A stretch of DNA of 14,072 bases. It comes from an uncultured Eubacteriales bacterium (GTDB taxonomy: Bacteria > Bacillota > Clostridia > Lachnospirales > Lachnospiraceae). The DNA lies in the NCBI GenBank assembly GCA_900321505.1, contig ONWK01000171.1:1-14072 (forward strand), written 5' to 3'. The first letter of the stretch is position 1. Each line of letters begins with the position of its first letter. The notes beneath the pieces are model-generated. The model had not been told where the DNA came from. It saw only the letters and a program-made list of their open reading frames with translations, and ran no database searches. Of the stretch, positions 1-6,768 are shown in pieces. A program made the position numbers and the translations under genes.

Positions 1-1817
1 AGGGCATCACGGTTGGGATATGTGGTAAGACTTCCGGTAATAACAAATGTCATTCCTTTGAGTTCCTGGGGAAGACTGCTCTCCTCCTTTACAAGCGTAA
101 GCTCCTTTAACAGCTCTTCAACCTCCGATCTGCGGTCTGCATCCCTGAAAAATGCCACATAGCTTTCAGCTATAACATCTCCGATACCGTCAATCTCACA
201 AAGCTCTTCATAGGGAGCATTCATGCAGGCTTCAGGATCCTGGTCGAAATGTTTTACTATAAGCTTTGCATTGGAAAGTCCCACATTTGGGATACCCAGT
301 CCGTATATCAGCTGCGCCAGGCCGGCATTCCTTGATGCATCGACAGCTTTTATCAGGTTATCATATGATTTCTGACCCAGCTTGTCCATTGCGATTATAT
401 CATCTTTGAATCTGTCCAGATGATAGAGATCCGGAAGCTTTGTCAGAAAGCCTTTTTCCAGGAATCTTTCAAGAGTAGCTTCGGAAATGCCGTCGATATT
501 CATCGCATTTCTTGAAACAAAAAGTGAGAATCTTTTCAGATCCTTTGCCGGGCATTCCGGATTCGGACAGTAAAGAGTTTCTGTATCATTTTCATTCCTG
601 ATCTCCGTAGGTCCTCCGCAGGCGGGACAGGTATCCGGGATCGAAAGCACGCCCGATCCTGTAAGGTTTTCCGATATCTGAGGAATGATCATGTTGGCTT
701 TGTATACGCGTATCCTGTCGCCGATACCCAGTGCCAGTTCACGCATGATGCTGATATTATGTACGGAAGCCCTCTGGACAACTGTTCCTTCAAGCTCTAC
801 CGGTTCAAAAACTGCTATCGGATTGATCAGACCGGTGCGCGACGGACTCCATTCTATCGTAAGCAATGTGGTCTCCGCTTCTTCATCCTGCCATTTGAAT
901 GCTATGGCATTCCTTGGAAATTTCGCAGTTCTGCCTAATGATATTCCATATTCAATATCATCAAATGAAAGCACCAGACCGTCTGACGGAAAATCATTGT
1001 CCGAAACGGCATCGGAAAAATCCTTTACCGCATCCGGAAGTGTTTCTGCCGTTACCATACGGTATTCCACGGTGTCAAAACCAAGGGACTGCAGATATTT
1101 AAAACGCGCGTCCATGGTTTTGCCCACTACTGCTTTTAATTCCTCCGCTTCCGGCTCCACCATTGAAAAAGCGTAAAATCTCACGGAACGCTGAGCCGTG
1201 ATCTCACTGTTCAGCTGACGCACCGAACCGCTGCAGAGATTTCGCGGGTTCTTGTATTTTGCATCCATATCCGGAATACTTTCATTTATCTTTTCGAAAT
1301 CCGAATAGAAAATGATGGCCTCACCGCGTATTGAAAGCCGTTCCTTAAGGGCTATCCTCTTCGGGACATTAATAAATACACGGGCATTTGGAGTGATGAC
1401 CTCTCCGATCTCTCCATTCCCGCGGGTTACGGCCTTGACCAGTTCGCCGTTCTCGTAAGTTAGCACAACCGTAAGTCCATCCAGTTTCCAGGAAAGAACT
1501 CCCTCATGGTTACCAAGCCATGCAACAAGATCATCTACACTCTTTGTTTTATCCAGTGACAGCATGGGCGCGGGATGAGCTTCCTTTGGAAGAGAGCTTA
1601 CCACCTCGTATCCAACCTTCTGAGTGGGACTTCCGGCCAGGACTGTTCCTGTCTCTTCCTCAAGCTTTACCAGTTCGTCGTAAAGCCTGTCATATTCGAA
1701 GTTGCTCATTACCTCGCGGTCTTCCATGTAATAAGCTTTGGAAGCCTCTGAGAGTATGGCAGCCAGTTCACGCATACGGCTGATGGCTGCGGTATTATCA
1801 ATACTGTTATTCCCCAT
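1..1817 (-). CDS. ligA: NAD-dependent DNA ligase LigA (partial, C-terminus off the left edge)
   Basis: Seals 3'-OH/5'-phosphate nicks in duplex DNA during replication and repair, using NAD+ to adenylate its active-site lysine. 605 codons are present; the family is about 670 aa, so only the rest of BRCT is missing. Visible in order: domain Ia (about 1-60), then HPAPMLSLDKT (81-91), the adenylated lysine in KLDG (K111), RGNGEIGE (132-139), RGEA (E166), NPRNLCSGSVRQLN (190-203), PSDGLVLSFDD (277-287) and AFKW (K308). The OB fold carries EWSPSRTGLINP, a zinc finger uses C397, C400, C417 and C422, helix-hairpin-helix repeats lie at about 500-570, and BRCT begins near 587 (GMTFVITGSLTT). Several usually invariant catalytic-domain positions are substituted (see findings). 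The ATG overlaps the upstream pseudouridine synthase stop as TAATG, so the two are probably translated as a coupled pair. Identification is firm; whether it is the cell's only ligase cannot be seen here. Confidence 0.96.
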   Translation of the reverse strand, partial: MGNNSIDNTAAISRMRELAAILSEASKAYYMEDREVMSNFEYDRLYDELVKLEEETGTVLAGSPTQKVGYEVVSSLPKEAHPAPMLSLDKTKSVDDLVAWLGNHEGVLSWKLDGLTVVLTYENGELVKAVTRGNGEIGEVITPNARVFINVPKRIALKERLSIRGEAIIFYSDFEKINESIPDMDAKYKNPRNLCSGSVRQLNSEITAQRSVRFYAFSMVEPEAEELKAVVGKTMDARFKYLQSLGFDTVEYRMVTAETLPDAVKDFSDAVSDNDFPSDGLVLSFDDIEYGISLGRTAKFPRNAIAFKWQDEEAETTLLTIEWSPSRTGLINPIAVFEPVELEGTVVQRASVHNISIMRELALGIGDRIRVYKANMIIPQISENLTGSGVLSIPDTCPACGGPTEIRNENDTETLYCPNPECPAKDLKRFSLFVSRNAMNIDGISEATLERFLEKGFLTKLPDLYHLDRFKDDIIAMDKLGQKSYDNLIKAVDASRNAGLAQLIYGLGIPNVGLSNAKLIVKHFDQDPEACMNAPYEELCEIDGIGDVIAESYVAFFRDADRRSEVEELLKELTLVKEESSLPQELKGMTFVITGSLTTYPNRDA

Positions 1818-2533
1818 TACTTTTTATCCTTTACATCAGACTGACAGGAAATGATCAGCTTTCTGAGCTCATCTCCCTCAACTTCCCTGAACTCACCGGG
1901 TTTCATCTCACCAAGGCGGATGTTCATCTCACGTATTCTCTTCAGAAAAACCACCCTGTAACCAAGGGCATCACACATCCTTCTGATCTGGCGGTTAAGT
2001 CCCTGTGTCAGTATGATCCTGAAGCTGTTCTGTCCCTGACGTATAACCTTACATGGCCTGGTCACCGTATCAAGTATTTCCACTCCGCTGCTCATCTTAT
2101 TCAGAAAATCTGCAGTCACCGGCTTATCGACACGGACAACATATTCCTTTTCATGATGATTTCTTGCCTTCTGGATATTATTGGACAGATCTCCGTCGGT
2201 TGTAAGCAGCAGAAGTCCCTGGGAATCCTTATCCAGCCTGCCGACGTACATACATGGTACCGGCAGCTCCAATGTATTAAAAATACTGTCCTTATCCGCT
2301 TCCTTTGCGGTACAGACCAGGCCCATGGGTTTATAATATGCAAATACCCTTGTAACCTTTTCCGCCTCAACAGGCCTTCCCTTCCACGTGACAGTGTCTC
2401 CGGGTTTTACCTTCATACCGGGTTCCGCCACGATCCCATTGATCATTATCTCTCCTGCAAGAATGGCCGCATCTGCTTTTCTTCTGGAAAGAATACCCGA
2501 TTCACTTATATATTTATTTATCCGGATTTCCAT
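1817..2533 (-). CDS. rluF: 23S rRNA pseudouridine synthase, RluF-type (RsuA family)
   Basis: Converts a specific uridine in 23S rRNA to pseudouridine; E. coli RluF acts on U2604. The 238 aa protein has an N-terminal S4 RNA-binding domain (about 1-50, RINKYISESGILSRRKAD) and the RsuA-family catalytic domain. The catalytic aspartate is D101 in GRLDKDSQGLLLLTTDGDL. The segments HEKEYVVRVDKPVTADFL, DTVTRPCKV, GLNRQIRRMCDALGY and RIREMNI match RluF more closely than RluB or RsuA, so that subgroup is preferred. The ATG at 2533 follows AAGG with a 7-nt spacer. It is the first gene of a two-gene unit with ligA, divergent from the regulator gene at 2703. The family is secure; the exact target uridine is inferred. 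Confidence 0.9.
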   Translation of the reverse strand: MEIRINKYISESGILSRRKADAAILAGEIMINGIVAEPGMKVKPGDTVTWKGRPVEAEKVTRVFAYYKPMGLVCTAKEADKDSIFNTLELPVPCMYVGRLDKDSQGLLLLTTDGDLSNNIQKARNHHEKEYVVRVDKPVTADFLNKMSSGVEILDTVTRPCKVIRQGQNSFRIILTQGLNRQIRRMCDALGYRVVFLKRIREMNIRLGEMKPGEFREVEGDELRKLIISCQSDVKDKK

Positions 2534-2562
2534 ATCATCACCTTAACTTTTTTAAAAAAACC

Positions 2563-2591
2563 TTGTAAAAAAAAACGATTCACTATATAAT
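2563..2591 (+). promoter_or_regulatory. Sigma-A-type promoter of the lrp-like gene
   Basis: A -35 box TTGTAA (2563-2568, four of six consensus bases) is separated by exactly 17 bp from a perfect -10 box TATAAT (2586-2591). Transcription would start near 2598, giving a leader of about 100 nt before the ATG at 2703. The -10 box lies inside an inverted repeat (2578-2603). Confidence 0.72.
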
Positions 2592-2603
2592 AATGAAGTG
2601 AAT
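2578..2603. promoter_or_regulatory. Inverted repeat around the lrp promoter -10 box (candidate operator)
   Basis: Perfect 7-bp arms ATTCACT (2578-2584) and AGTGAAT (2597-2603) flank a 12-bp A/T-rich centre containing the TATAAT box; the right arm covers the predicted start site. Such placement would let a bound protein block polymerase. The divergent Lrp/AsnC protein itself is the obvious candidate because this family commonly autoregulates; that link is inferred. Confidence 0.5.
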
Positions 2604-2609
2604 ACGCAA
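2582..2609 (-). promoter_or_regulatory. Possible divergent promoter for rluF-ligA
   Basis: On the minus strand TTGCGT (2604-2609) is followed after 16 bp by TATAGT (2582-2587, five of six -10 bases). It overlaps the -10 box of the plus-strand promoter, so the two would compete for polymerase. The -35 match is only three of six, so this is tentative, but no better candidate was found upstream of rluF. Confidence 0.35.
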
Positions 2610-2659
2610 AATCATTTAATTATTTAAGGTAAAACCGCTAAAAATCTTATTCAACTCAT

Positions 2660-2675
2660 ATACCGGATCCGGTAT
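2660..2675. repeat. 16-bp perfect palindrome in the lrp leader
   Basis: ATACCGGATCCGGTAT reads identically on both strands and is followed by a third CCGG (2676-2679). It lies about 60 nt after the predicted transcription start and about 27 nt before the ATG. It could be a protein-binding site or fold in RNA, though a perfect palindrome with no loop makes a poor short hairpin. Confidence 0.6.
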
Positions 2676-2702
2676 CCGGTTAAAGGAACAGAGGTAACAG
2701 TC

Positions 2703-3173
2703 ATGGACAGGATTGATCAGAAACTACTCTCACTGCTGCAGGAAAATGCTCGTTATCCGTTGAAATATCTGGCCAGCCAGGTTTTTCTTTCTTCTCCCGC
2801 AGTTTCCGCAAGACTTGAGCGTCTTGAGAAGGAAGGCATAATCAGCGGCTATCATGCCGAGATAGACCCCTTCTCACTGGGATATCATATCAAAGCATAT
2901 ATCAATATGACTCTTGATCCGAAGCAAAAGGCTGAATTCTATCCCTTCATCGAATCCTGTCCGAATGTTCTGGAATGTGACTGTGTTACCGGTGCTTTCT
3001 CCATGCATATGAAGGTATGGTTCCCCAGCACTCAGGAGCTTGACAGCTTTATCGGAAGACTTCAGACCTTCGGGAAGACCGAAACACAGATAGTGTTCTC
3101 CACCCCGGTACCTACACGCGGAGTAAATGTGGAGCTTCTTCCCGGTCAGTTTCCCGAGGATGAACCGTTCTGA
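2703..3173 (+). CDS. Lrp/AsnC-family transcriptional regulator
   Basis: A feast/famine regulator that binds DNA as dimers or octamers and usually senses an amino acid. The 156 aa length is typical. The N-terminal AsnC-type winged helix-turn-helix covers about 1-60 (MDRIDQKLLSLLQENARYP, then SSPAVSARLERLEKEGII as recognition region). The RAM ligand/oligomerisation domain covers about 66-140, with the hallmark CVTGAFSMHMKVW; the acidic residue often found after VTG-x-x is Ser here. The ATG is set by GAGG 8 nt upstream. It is the only plus-strand gene, divergent from rluF and overlapping the convergent membrane protein gene by 28 bp at the 3' ends. No intrinsic terminator is seen after it. Targets and effector cannot be told from sequence; no amino acid metabolism genes are adjacent. 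Confidence 0.93.
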   Translation: MDRIDQKLLSLLQENARYPLKYLASQVFLSSPAVSARLERLEKEGIISGYHAEIDPFSLGYHIKAYINMTLDPKQKAEFYPFIESCPNVLECDCVTGAFSMHMKVWFPSTQELDSFIGRLQTFGKTETQIVFSTPVPTRGVNVELLPGQFPEDEPF

Positions 3174-3805
3174 TTCAGCCGGTCATAGAAATTCCTGAAG
3201 GTTTCGTCCTCGGCAAGACATTTTTCCTGATCTTCTCTCACAAGCTTCATCAGTGCCACAATGTCTTCCTTCTGATCCAGTGAATTGATATAATTCAGGA
3301 TCTCCGTGCTGAGAGTCGAATTATCAATCAGACATTTACCACCCTTCTTCACGATATAAAGCGGCGGACGGATGATATCAAGAGGCTGTGAAACTACATT
3401 TGCGATTGAAATGTTAGTAAGCACATATGCAACCGTCTCTCCATCCTTAAGTCCGAGGATGGTGTAAATCTTAAGATTATTATAGGCCGTAACCACATCG
3501 GCCTTTTTTTCAACTATGGACATATCGTCAAAAAGCGACGGATCGGTGACCATGGACTGCAGTGCCTTCTGATCGCATGCGGCATAGGCAGCATAGTAAT
3601 CGGATACAAGCTTGTTTATATCCGGATCCGCATTTTCGGCATATATGGTATCCTTCTTCATTCCCAGATCTTCCATAAGGGAATCCTTATTGAGGATAAG
3701 AAGGACGATCACTCCCAGGACCAGCAGAAGAAATACTGCCCATATGATAAGCAGCAGTCTTTTCAGGCGAACCTGTTCTGCACGTGTTCTTCTTTTCTGA
3801 CTCAT
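3146..3805 (-). CDS. Membrane-anchored protein of unknown function
   Basis: Not recognised as a named family. The 219 aa protein has a basic cytoplasmic N-terminus (SQKRRTRAEQVRLKR), one strong membrane helix (about 16-38), and an extracytoplasmic domain of about 180 residues. The segment SDYYAAYAACDQKALQSMV (about 68-86) resembles the first helices of NTF2/SnoaL-like folds, which would suit a small binding or scaffold domain; this is a weak inference. The C-terminus is polar and Ser-rich. The ATG at 3805 is preferred over one at 3832 because GAGGGGG lies 4 nt before it. There is no cleavage signal after the helix, so it is probably an N-in/C-out anchored protein. It is convergent with the lrp-like gene, and the last 28 bp are shared. 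No good promoter of its own is visible, so readthrough past the tRNA terminator is possible. Confidence 0.75.
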   Translation of the reverse strand: MSQKRRTRAEQVRLKRLLLIIWAVFLLLVLGVIVLLILNKDSLMEDLGMKKDTIYAENADPDINKLVSDYYAAYAACDQKALQSMVTDPSLFDDMSIVEKKADVVTAYNNLKIYTILGLKDGETVAYVLTNISIANVVSQPLDIIRPPLYIVKKGGKCLIDNSTLSTEILNYINSLDQKEDIVALMKLVREDQEKCLAEDETFRNFYDRLNQNGSSSGN

Positions 3806-3850
3806 ATTACCCCCTCGTAATGATCTAATCATACGGTAGATTTATAAGGA

Positions 3851-3885
3851 AAGGGTCTCAGGGACATCCCGTCCATGAGACCCTT
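3851..3885 (-). terminator. Intrinsic terminator after tRNA-Arg
   Basis: A 10-bp outer stem, AAGGGTCTCA (3851-3860) with TGAGACCCTT (3876-3885), continues past one mismatch into GGAC/GTCC around a 5-nt loop. On the minus strand it starts right after the tRNA 3' end and is followed by TTCCTTATAAAT, an interrupted T tract. It probably ends both the tRNA transcript and readthrough from the long operon. The outer stem is symmetric, but the plus strand has no transcript here to terminate. Confidence 0.75.
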
Positions 3886-3889
3886 CTCA

Positions 3890-3961
3890 TGCGCCTGATA
3901 GGAATCGAACCTACGCACGTGGCTCCGGAGGCCACTGCTCTATCCACTGAGCTACAGGCGC
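3890..3961 (-). tRNA. tRNA-Arg (anticodon CCG)
   Basis: A full cloverleaf can be drawn: acceptor GCGCCTG/CAGGCGC (7 bp), D arm GCTC/GAGC, anticodon stem GTGGC/GCCAC around the loop CTCCGGA with anticodon CCG reading CGG, and a T arm with loop TTCGATT. The T stem closes with one G-U pair. The discriminator base is A at 3890, and the CCA tail is not encoded. The gene is transcribed from a dedicated promoter overlapping the 3' end of ribF and is followed immediately by a hairpin terminator. No integrase or duplicated tRNA end is nearby. Confidence 0.95.
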
Positions 3962-3998
3962 TTATATGTCTCCTTCGGAAGCCGAATTCAACTCTATA

Positions 3999-4027
3999 AA
4001 TATAGCCCTTTTTCAGATATATTTCAA
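3999..4027 (-). promoter_or_regulatory. Promoter of tRNA-Arg, overlapping the ribF 3' end
   Basis: On the minus strand a -35 box TTGAAA (4022-4027, five of six) and a -10 box TATATT (3999-4004, five of six) are separated by 17 bp. The -35 box is inside the last ribF codons and the spacer contains the ribF stop codon. The predicted start near 3991 gives a leader of about 30 nt before the tRNA. This is one of the best promoter matches in the window. Confidence 0.75.
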
Positions 4028-4846
4028 GTCTTTTTTCATGCTGTCAACCAATTCATCCAGCGATGTGAAATGCTTCTCCGGCCGCAGAAAATCCACAAGA
4101 ATGACCCTTACATTATGGCCGTAGGCATCTCCGGAATAATCCTTCATGAAGGTCTCAACCGTTGCTGTAGGACTGTTCTCTACAGTAGGTCTTAACCCGA
4201 TATTCGTAAGTCCTCTGTATGTATTTCCGTCCATTTCAACTATGGATCTGTATACCCCGAAACGCGGAAGGAGCTTATCCTCAGGAGCAAAAAGATTGAT
4301 GGTGGGAAAACCTATAGTCCTTCCAAGCTGCTTTCCATGCTGTACTATCCCGGAATATGCTATGTCCTGTCCCAGCAGCAGGCCTGCTGTTTTTACATTG
4401 CCTTCAGAAAGGCAGCTTCTGATCCTGCTGGAGCTCACTACCTCGCCTTCCAGAGAAAGCTTATCAACGGCAGTAACACCAAAGCCATATTCCCTGCCAA
4501 GGCTTATTAGCGTCTCCACATCACCTGCTCTGTCTTTTCCGAAGCGGAAATCCTTACCTACTATTACTTCACGGACACCGAAGCATTTTACAAGTGTATC
4601 TCGAACAAATGCACCGGCAGTGATACCGGCAAATTCAGGAGTAAACTCCAGTTCAGTCATCTCGGGATTTCCATATTCTGACAGGATCTCAGTCATTTCG
4701 TCATGTGAAAGGAGCTTCTTCCCCGGTGTAAGGATACGCAGGACAGCGGCTTTTTCATGATCTCCTGCAAGCTCTTTGAGTTTTTCCAGAAGCAGTCTGT
4801 GTCCGAGATGAAATCCATCGAATTTTCCTATAGTTACTACTGACAA
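4013..4846 (-). CDS. ribF: Bifunctional riboflavin kinase / FAD synthetase
   Basis: Phosphorylates riboflavin to FMN and adenylylates FMN to FAD in the cytoplasm. The N-terminal nucleotidyltransferase domain has GKFDGFHLGH (7-16), GKDFRFGKDRAGD (97-109) and SSSRIRSCL (138-146). The C-terminal flavokinase domain has GRTIGFPTINL (175-185), NIGLRPT (215-221) and the ETFMKDY segment carrying the catalytic glutamate E231. At 277 aa it is shorter than the usual 300-315, mainly because the residues before the first motif are very few. The start is TTG at 4846, supported by GAGGAG 7 nt upstream; no ATG fits before the first motif. It is the last protein gene of the operon, 26 bp after truB. No FMN riboswitch precedes it, so it is presumably expressed with the translation genes. 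Confidence 0.95.
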   Translation of the reverse strand: MSVVTIGKFDGFHLGHRLLLEKLKELAGDHEKAAVLRILTPGKKLLSHDEMTEILSEYGNPEMTELEFTPEFAGITAGAFVRDTLVKCFGVREVIVGKDFRFGKDRAGDVETLISLGREYGFGVTAVDKLSLEGEVVSSSRIRSCLSEGNVKTAGLLLGQDIAYSGIVQHGKQLGRTIGFPTINLFAPEDKLLPRFGVYRSIVEMDGNTYRGLTNIGLRPTVENSPTATVETFMKDYSGDAYGHNVRVILVDFLRPEKHFTSLDELVDSMKKDLKYI

Positions 4847-4853
4847 AACTCTG

Positions 4854-4859
4854 CTCCTC
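4854..4859 (-). promoter_or_regulatory. Ribosome binding site fixing the TTG start of ribF
   Basis: GAGGAG with a 7-nt spacer precedes TTG at 4846-4844. The nucleotide-binding motif begins at codon 7, leaving almost no room for a later start. Confidence 0.75.
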
Positions 4860-4872
4860 TGTGACCTTTTTA

Positions 4873-5784
4873 TCAGATAAAATCTGTAAGCATTTTCTTA
4901 TTTCTGAGCTGCTTTTTATTCTCATCCCAGCTGTAAAGTGCAGCGAGCTGTCCGGAGAGATATATCCTGTATATCTGACCGTCACTTAGCTCATCCGTAC
5001 CTACATCCTCTTTCAGAAGCGGATTACCGTTTCTGAGACGCTTCTCTCCCTCCGGGCTGATATCAAGCGCCGGAAATCCGGACAAAAGCGAATCCATGGG
5101 AAGGACTGCCTCGTTCAGCCTTCCTTCCTCTTTAAGCTGTTCCAGTTCCTTCAGGCTGCGTGAATCCGAAAGTGTAAAGCCCGCAGATTCCTCCCTGACA
5201 AGTCCGGTCATTACGGCACCGGTTCCCAGCTTCTGTCCCACATCCCTGCAAAGGCTTCTGATATAGGTTCCCTTTGAACAGTGAACATGGAAGCTTATGA
5301 AAGGCAGCCGCATTTCCCGTATGGTTATGGCATAGATACTCACCGGTCTGCCTGGAACATCTATCTCCGCGCCCTCTCTTGCATACTCATAGAGTTTTTT
5401 ACCATTGATCTTAATGGCAGCATATCTTGGCGGCACCTGGATATTATCACCCACGAAGGATGCCAGTACAGTTTTCACATCCTCTTCCGTCACATTATTC
5501 AGAATATCCGGATCAGCACGTGATATTTCATTACCCGTAGAATCATCGGTATCAGTAGCGCGTCCCAGTTCCATTTCACACAGATAACTCTTTTCTGCGG
5601 AAATGAGCATGTCAGTCAGCTTTGTAGCACGCCCGAGACAGACCGGGAGTACACCCTCCGCCATGGGATCCAGGGTGCCGGTATGTCCAACCGCCTTCTG
5701 GCCGAATATCCTGCGGCATACTGCTACCACATCAAAGGATGTAAAGTCACGCTCTTTATTTACAACTACTACGCCCTGAACCAT
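4873..5784 (-). CDS. truB: tRNA pseudouridine(55) synthase
   Basis: Makes pseudouridine 55 in the T loop of nearly all tRNAs. The 303 aa protein carries the catalytic aspartate D39 in GHTGTLDPMAEGVL, the substrate-binding QVPPRYAAIKINGKKLYEYAR (from about 116) and KGTYIRSLCRDVG (171-183). A C-terminal PUA-like region of low conservation follows residue 240. The ATG at 5784 is 8 bp after the nrnA stop, with TAGG just upstream. Position between nrnA and ribF is the usual Firmicutes arrangement. No oddities in the catalytic core; PPRYAA replaces the more common PPxYSA. Confidence 0.97.
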   Translation of the reverse strand: MVQGVVVVNKERDFTSFDVVAVCRRIFGQKAVGHTGTLDPMAEGVLPVCLGRATKLTDMLISAEKSYLCEMELGRATDTDDSTGNEISRADPDILNNVTEEDVKTVLASFVGDNIQVPPRYAAIKINGKKLYEYAREGAEIDVPGRPVSIYAITIREMRLPFISFHVHCSKGTYIRSLCRDVGQKLGTGAVMTGLVREESAGFTLSDSRSLKELEQLKEEGRLNEAVLPMDSLLSGFPALDISPEGEKRLRNGNPLLKEDVGTDELSDGQIYRIYLSGQLAALYSWDENKKQLRNKKMLTDFI

Positions 5785-5792
5785 TGTCCTAC

Positions 5793-6764
5793 CTATTTCA
5801 GCTGTTCTCTTGCAAGTCTTATCACCTGCTCAAGGATATCCTTACGATTGCCTGTTGCATCAAAGCCGGCAGCCTTAACATGACCGCCTCCGCCCATGGC
5901 TGTGGCAATCTTGTTTACATCTGCATAATCCTTTGCGCGCAGGCTGAATTTGTAATTCTTCTTTGTGAGCTGATAGGAGAAAATAGCTATCTCTACTCCC
6001 TCAGTCAGACGAAGCTGCTCAACTATGCCCTCTGTATCGGTTACATTTGCCTTAAATTCCTTAAGTGTATCCTTGGAGATATGACCGTAAATGATCTTTC
6101 CGTCATCATAAAGAACTGATTCAAGCACGGTCTTTGCCATGAGCAGGTTCTGCTTATAAGTCTTTTTATAGAATGTTTCGTCGATGATATAATTGCCGTC
6201 AACGCCCTTTTCCAGAAACATTCCGGCTATTTCCATCGTATAACGTCCTGTACAGCTGTATTTGAAAACTCCCGTATCATGAACTATACCGGTATAAAGA
6301 CAGCTTGCCGTATTCAGACTGATCTTGTCCGGATCGATAAGCTCAGTGATAGCCTCACAGGTACTGGATGCCTTGGGACGGATCCAGGTGAGATCTCCGA
6401 AGCCCGGATTGCTCACATGATGGTCGATGCAGACCGTGGAAATGGCGGACATATACATATCCTTGAATTTTCCGAGCCTTTCAACATCCGATACATCCAG
6501 TGAAATAGCCAAATCATAATGCTTTCCCTGGGGTTCGTGCTTAACCTTCCTCGCTCCGTTAAGAAATCTGAAGGGTGCGGCAAAGCTTTCCATATATACA
6601 TCCACAGTCTTGCCGGGAGCATTATCGCTTATGTAATTGTACATACCCAGTGTGGAGCCTACGCAGTCTCCGTCCGGCCGGATATGTCCGATGATACAGA
6701 TGCTGTCTGCAGCATCTATCATCTGTCTTAACAGCTTACCCTTTTCTCTAGCTTCATTTTCCAT
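5793..6764 (-). CDS. nrnA: DHH/DHHA1 phosphoesterase, NrnA-type (nanoRNase / pAp phosphatase)
   Basis: Members degrade 2-5 nt RNA fragments and dephosphorylate 3'-phosphoadenosine 5'-phosphate in the cytoplasm. The 323 aa protein (from the ATG at 6764) has the N-terminal DHH domain with HIRPDGD (27-33), a further acidic site SLDVSD (about 88-93), DHH itself at 114-116, and HDTGVFKYS (162-170). A C-terminal DHHA1 domain carries GGGGHVKAAGF (291-301). An ATG 57 bp further upstream is in frame but lies inside rbfA and adds a non-conserved leader. The 6764 start sits just past the rbfA stop, with GAGGA 8 nt before it. The operon position downstream of rbfA matches the B. subtilis/Clostridia gene of this family. 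Substrate preference is by family only. Confidence 0.92.
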   Translation of the reverse strand: MENEAREKGKLLRQMIDAADSICIIGHIRPDGDCVGSTLGMYNYISDNAPGKTVDVYMESFAAPFRFLNGARKVKHEPQGKHYDLAISLDVSDVERLGKFKDMYMSAISTVCIDHHVSNPGFGDLTWIRPKASSTCEAITELIDPDKISLNTASCLYTGIVHDTGVFKYSCTGRYTMEIAGMFLEKGVDGNYIIDETFYKKTYKQNLLMAKTVLESVLYDDGKIIYGHISKDTLKEFKANVTDTEGIVEQLRLTEGVEIAIFSYQLTKKNYKFSLRAKDYADVNKIATAMGGGGHVKAAGFDATGNRKDILEQVIRLAREQLK

Positions 6765-6768
6765 AGAA

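Noticed and set aside
685..1176. 163-codon plus-strand reading frame opposite ligA
   Set aside because: Antisense to a well-conserved ligA region; the peptide is Ser-rich with no recognisable domain, and no ribosome binding site precedes it.
3890..3961. tRNA-Arg as an integration site for a mobile element
   Set aside because: No integrase, no duplicated tRNA 3' end within the window, and both sides carry normal chromosomal genes.
4847..4872. FMN riboswitch before ribF
   Set aside because: The gap to truB is only 26 bp, far too short for an FMN aptamer, and no RFN-like conserved blocks were seen.
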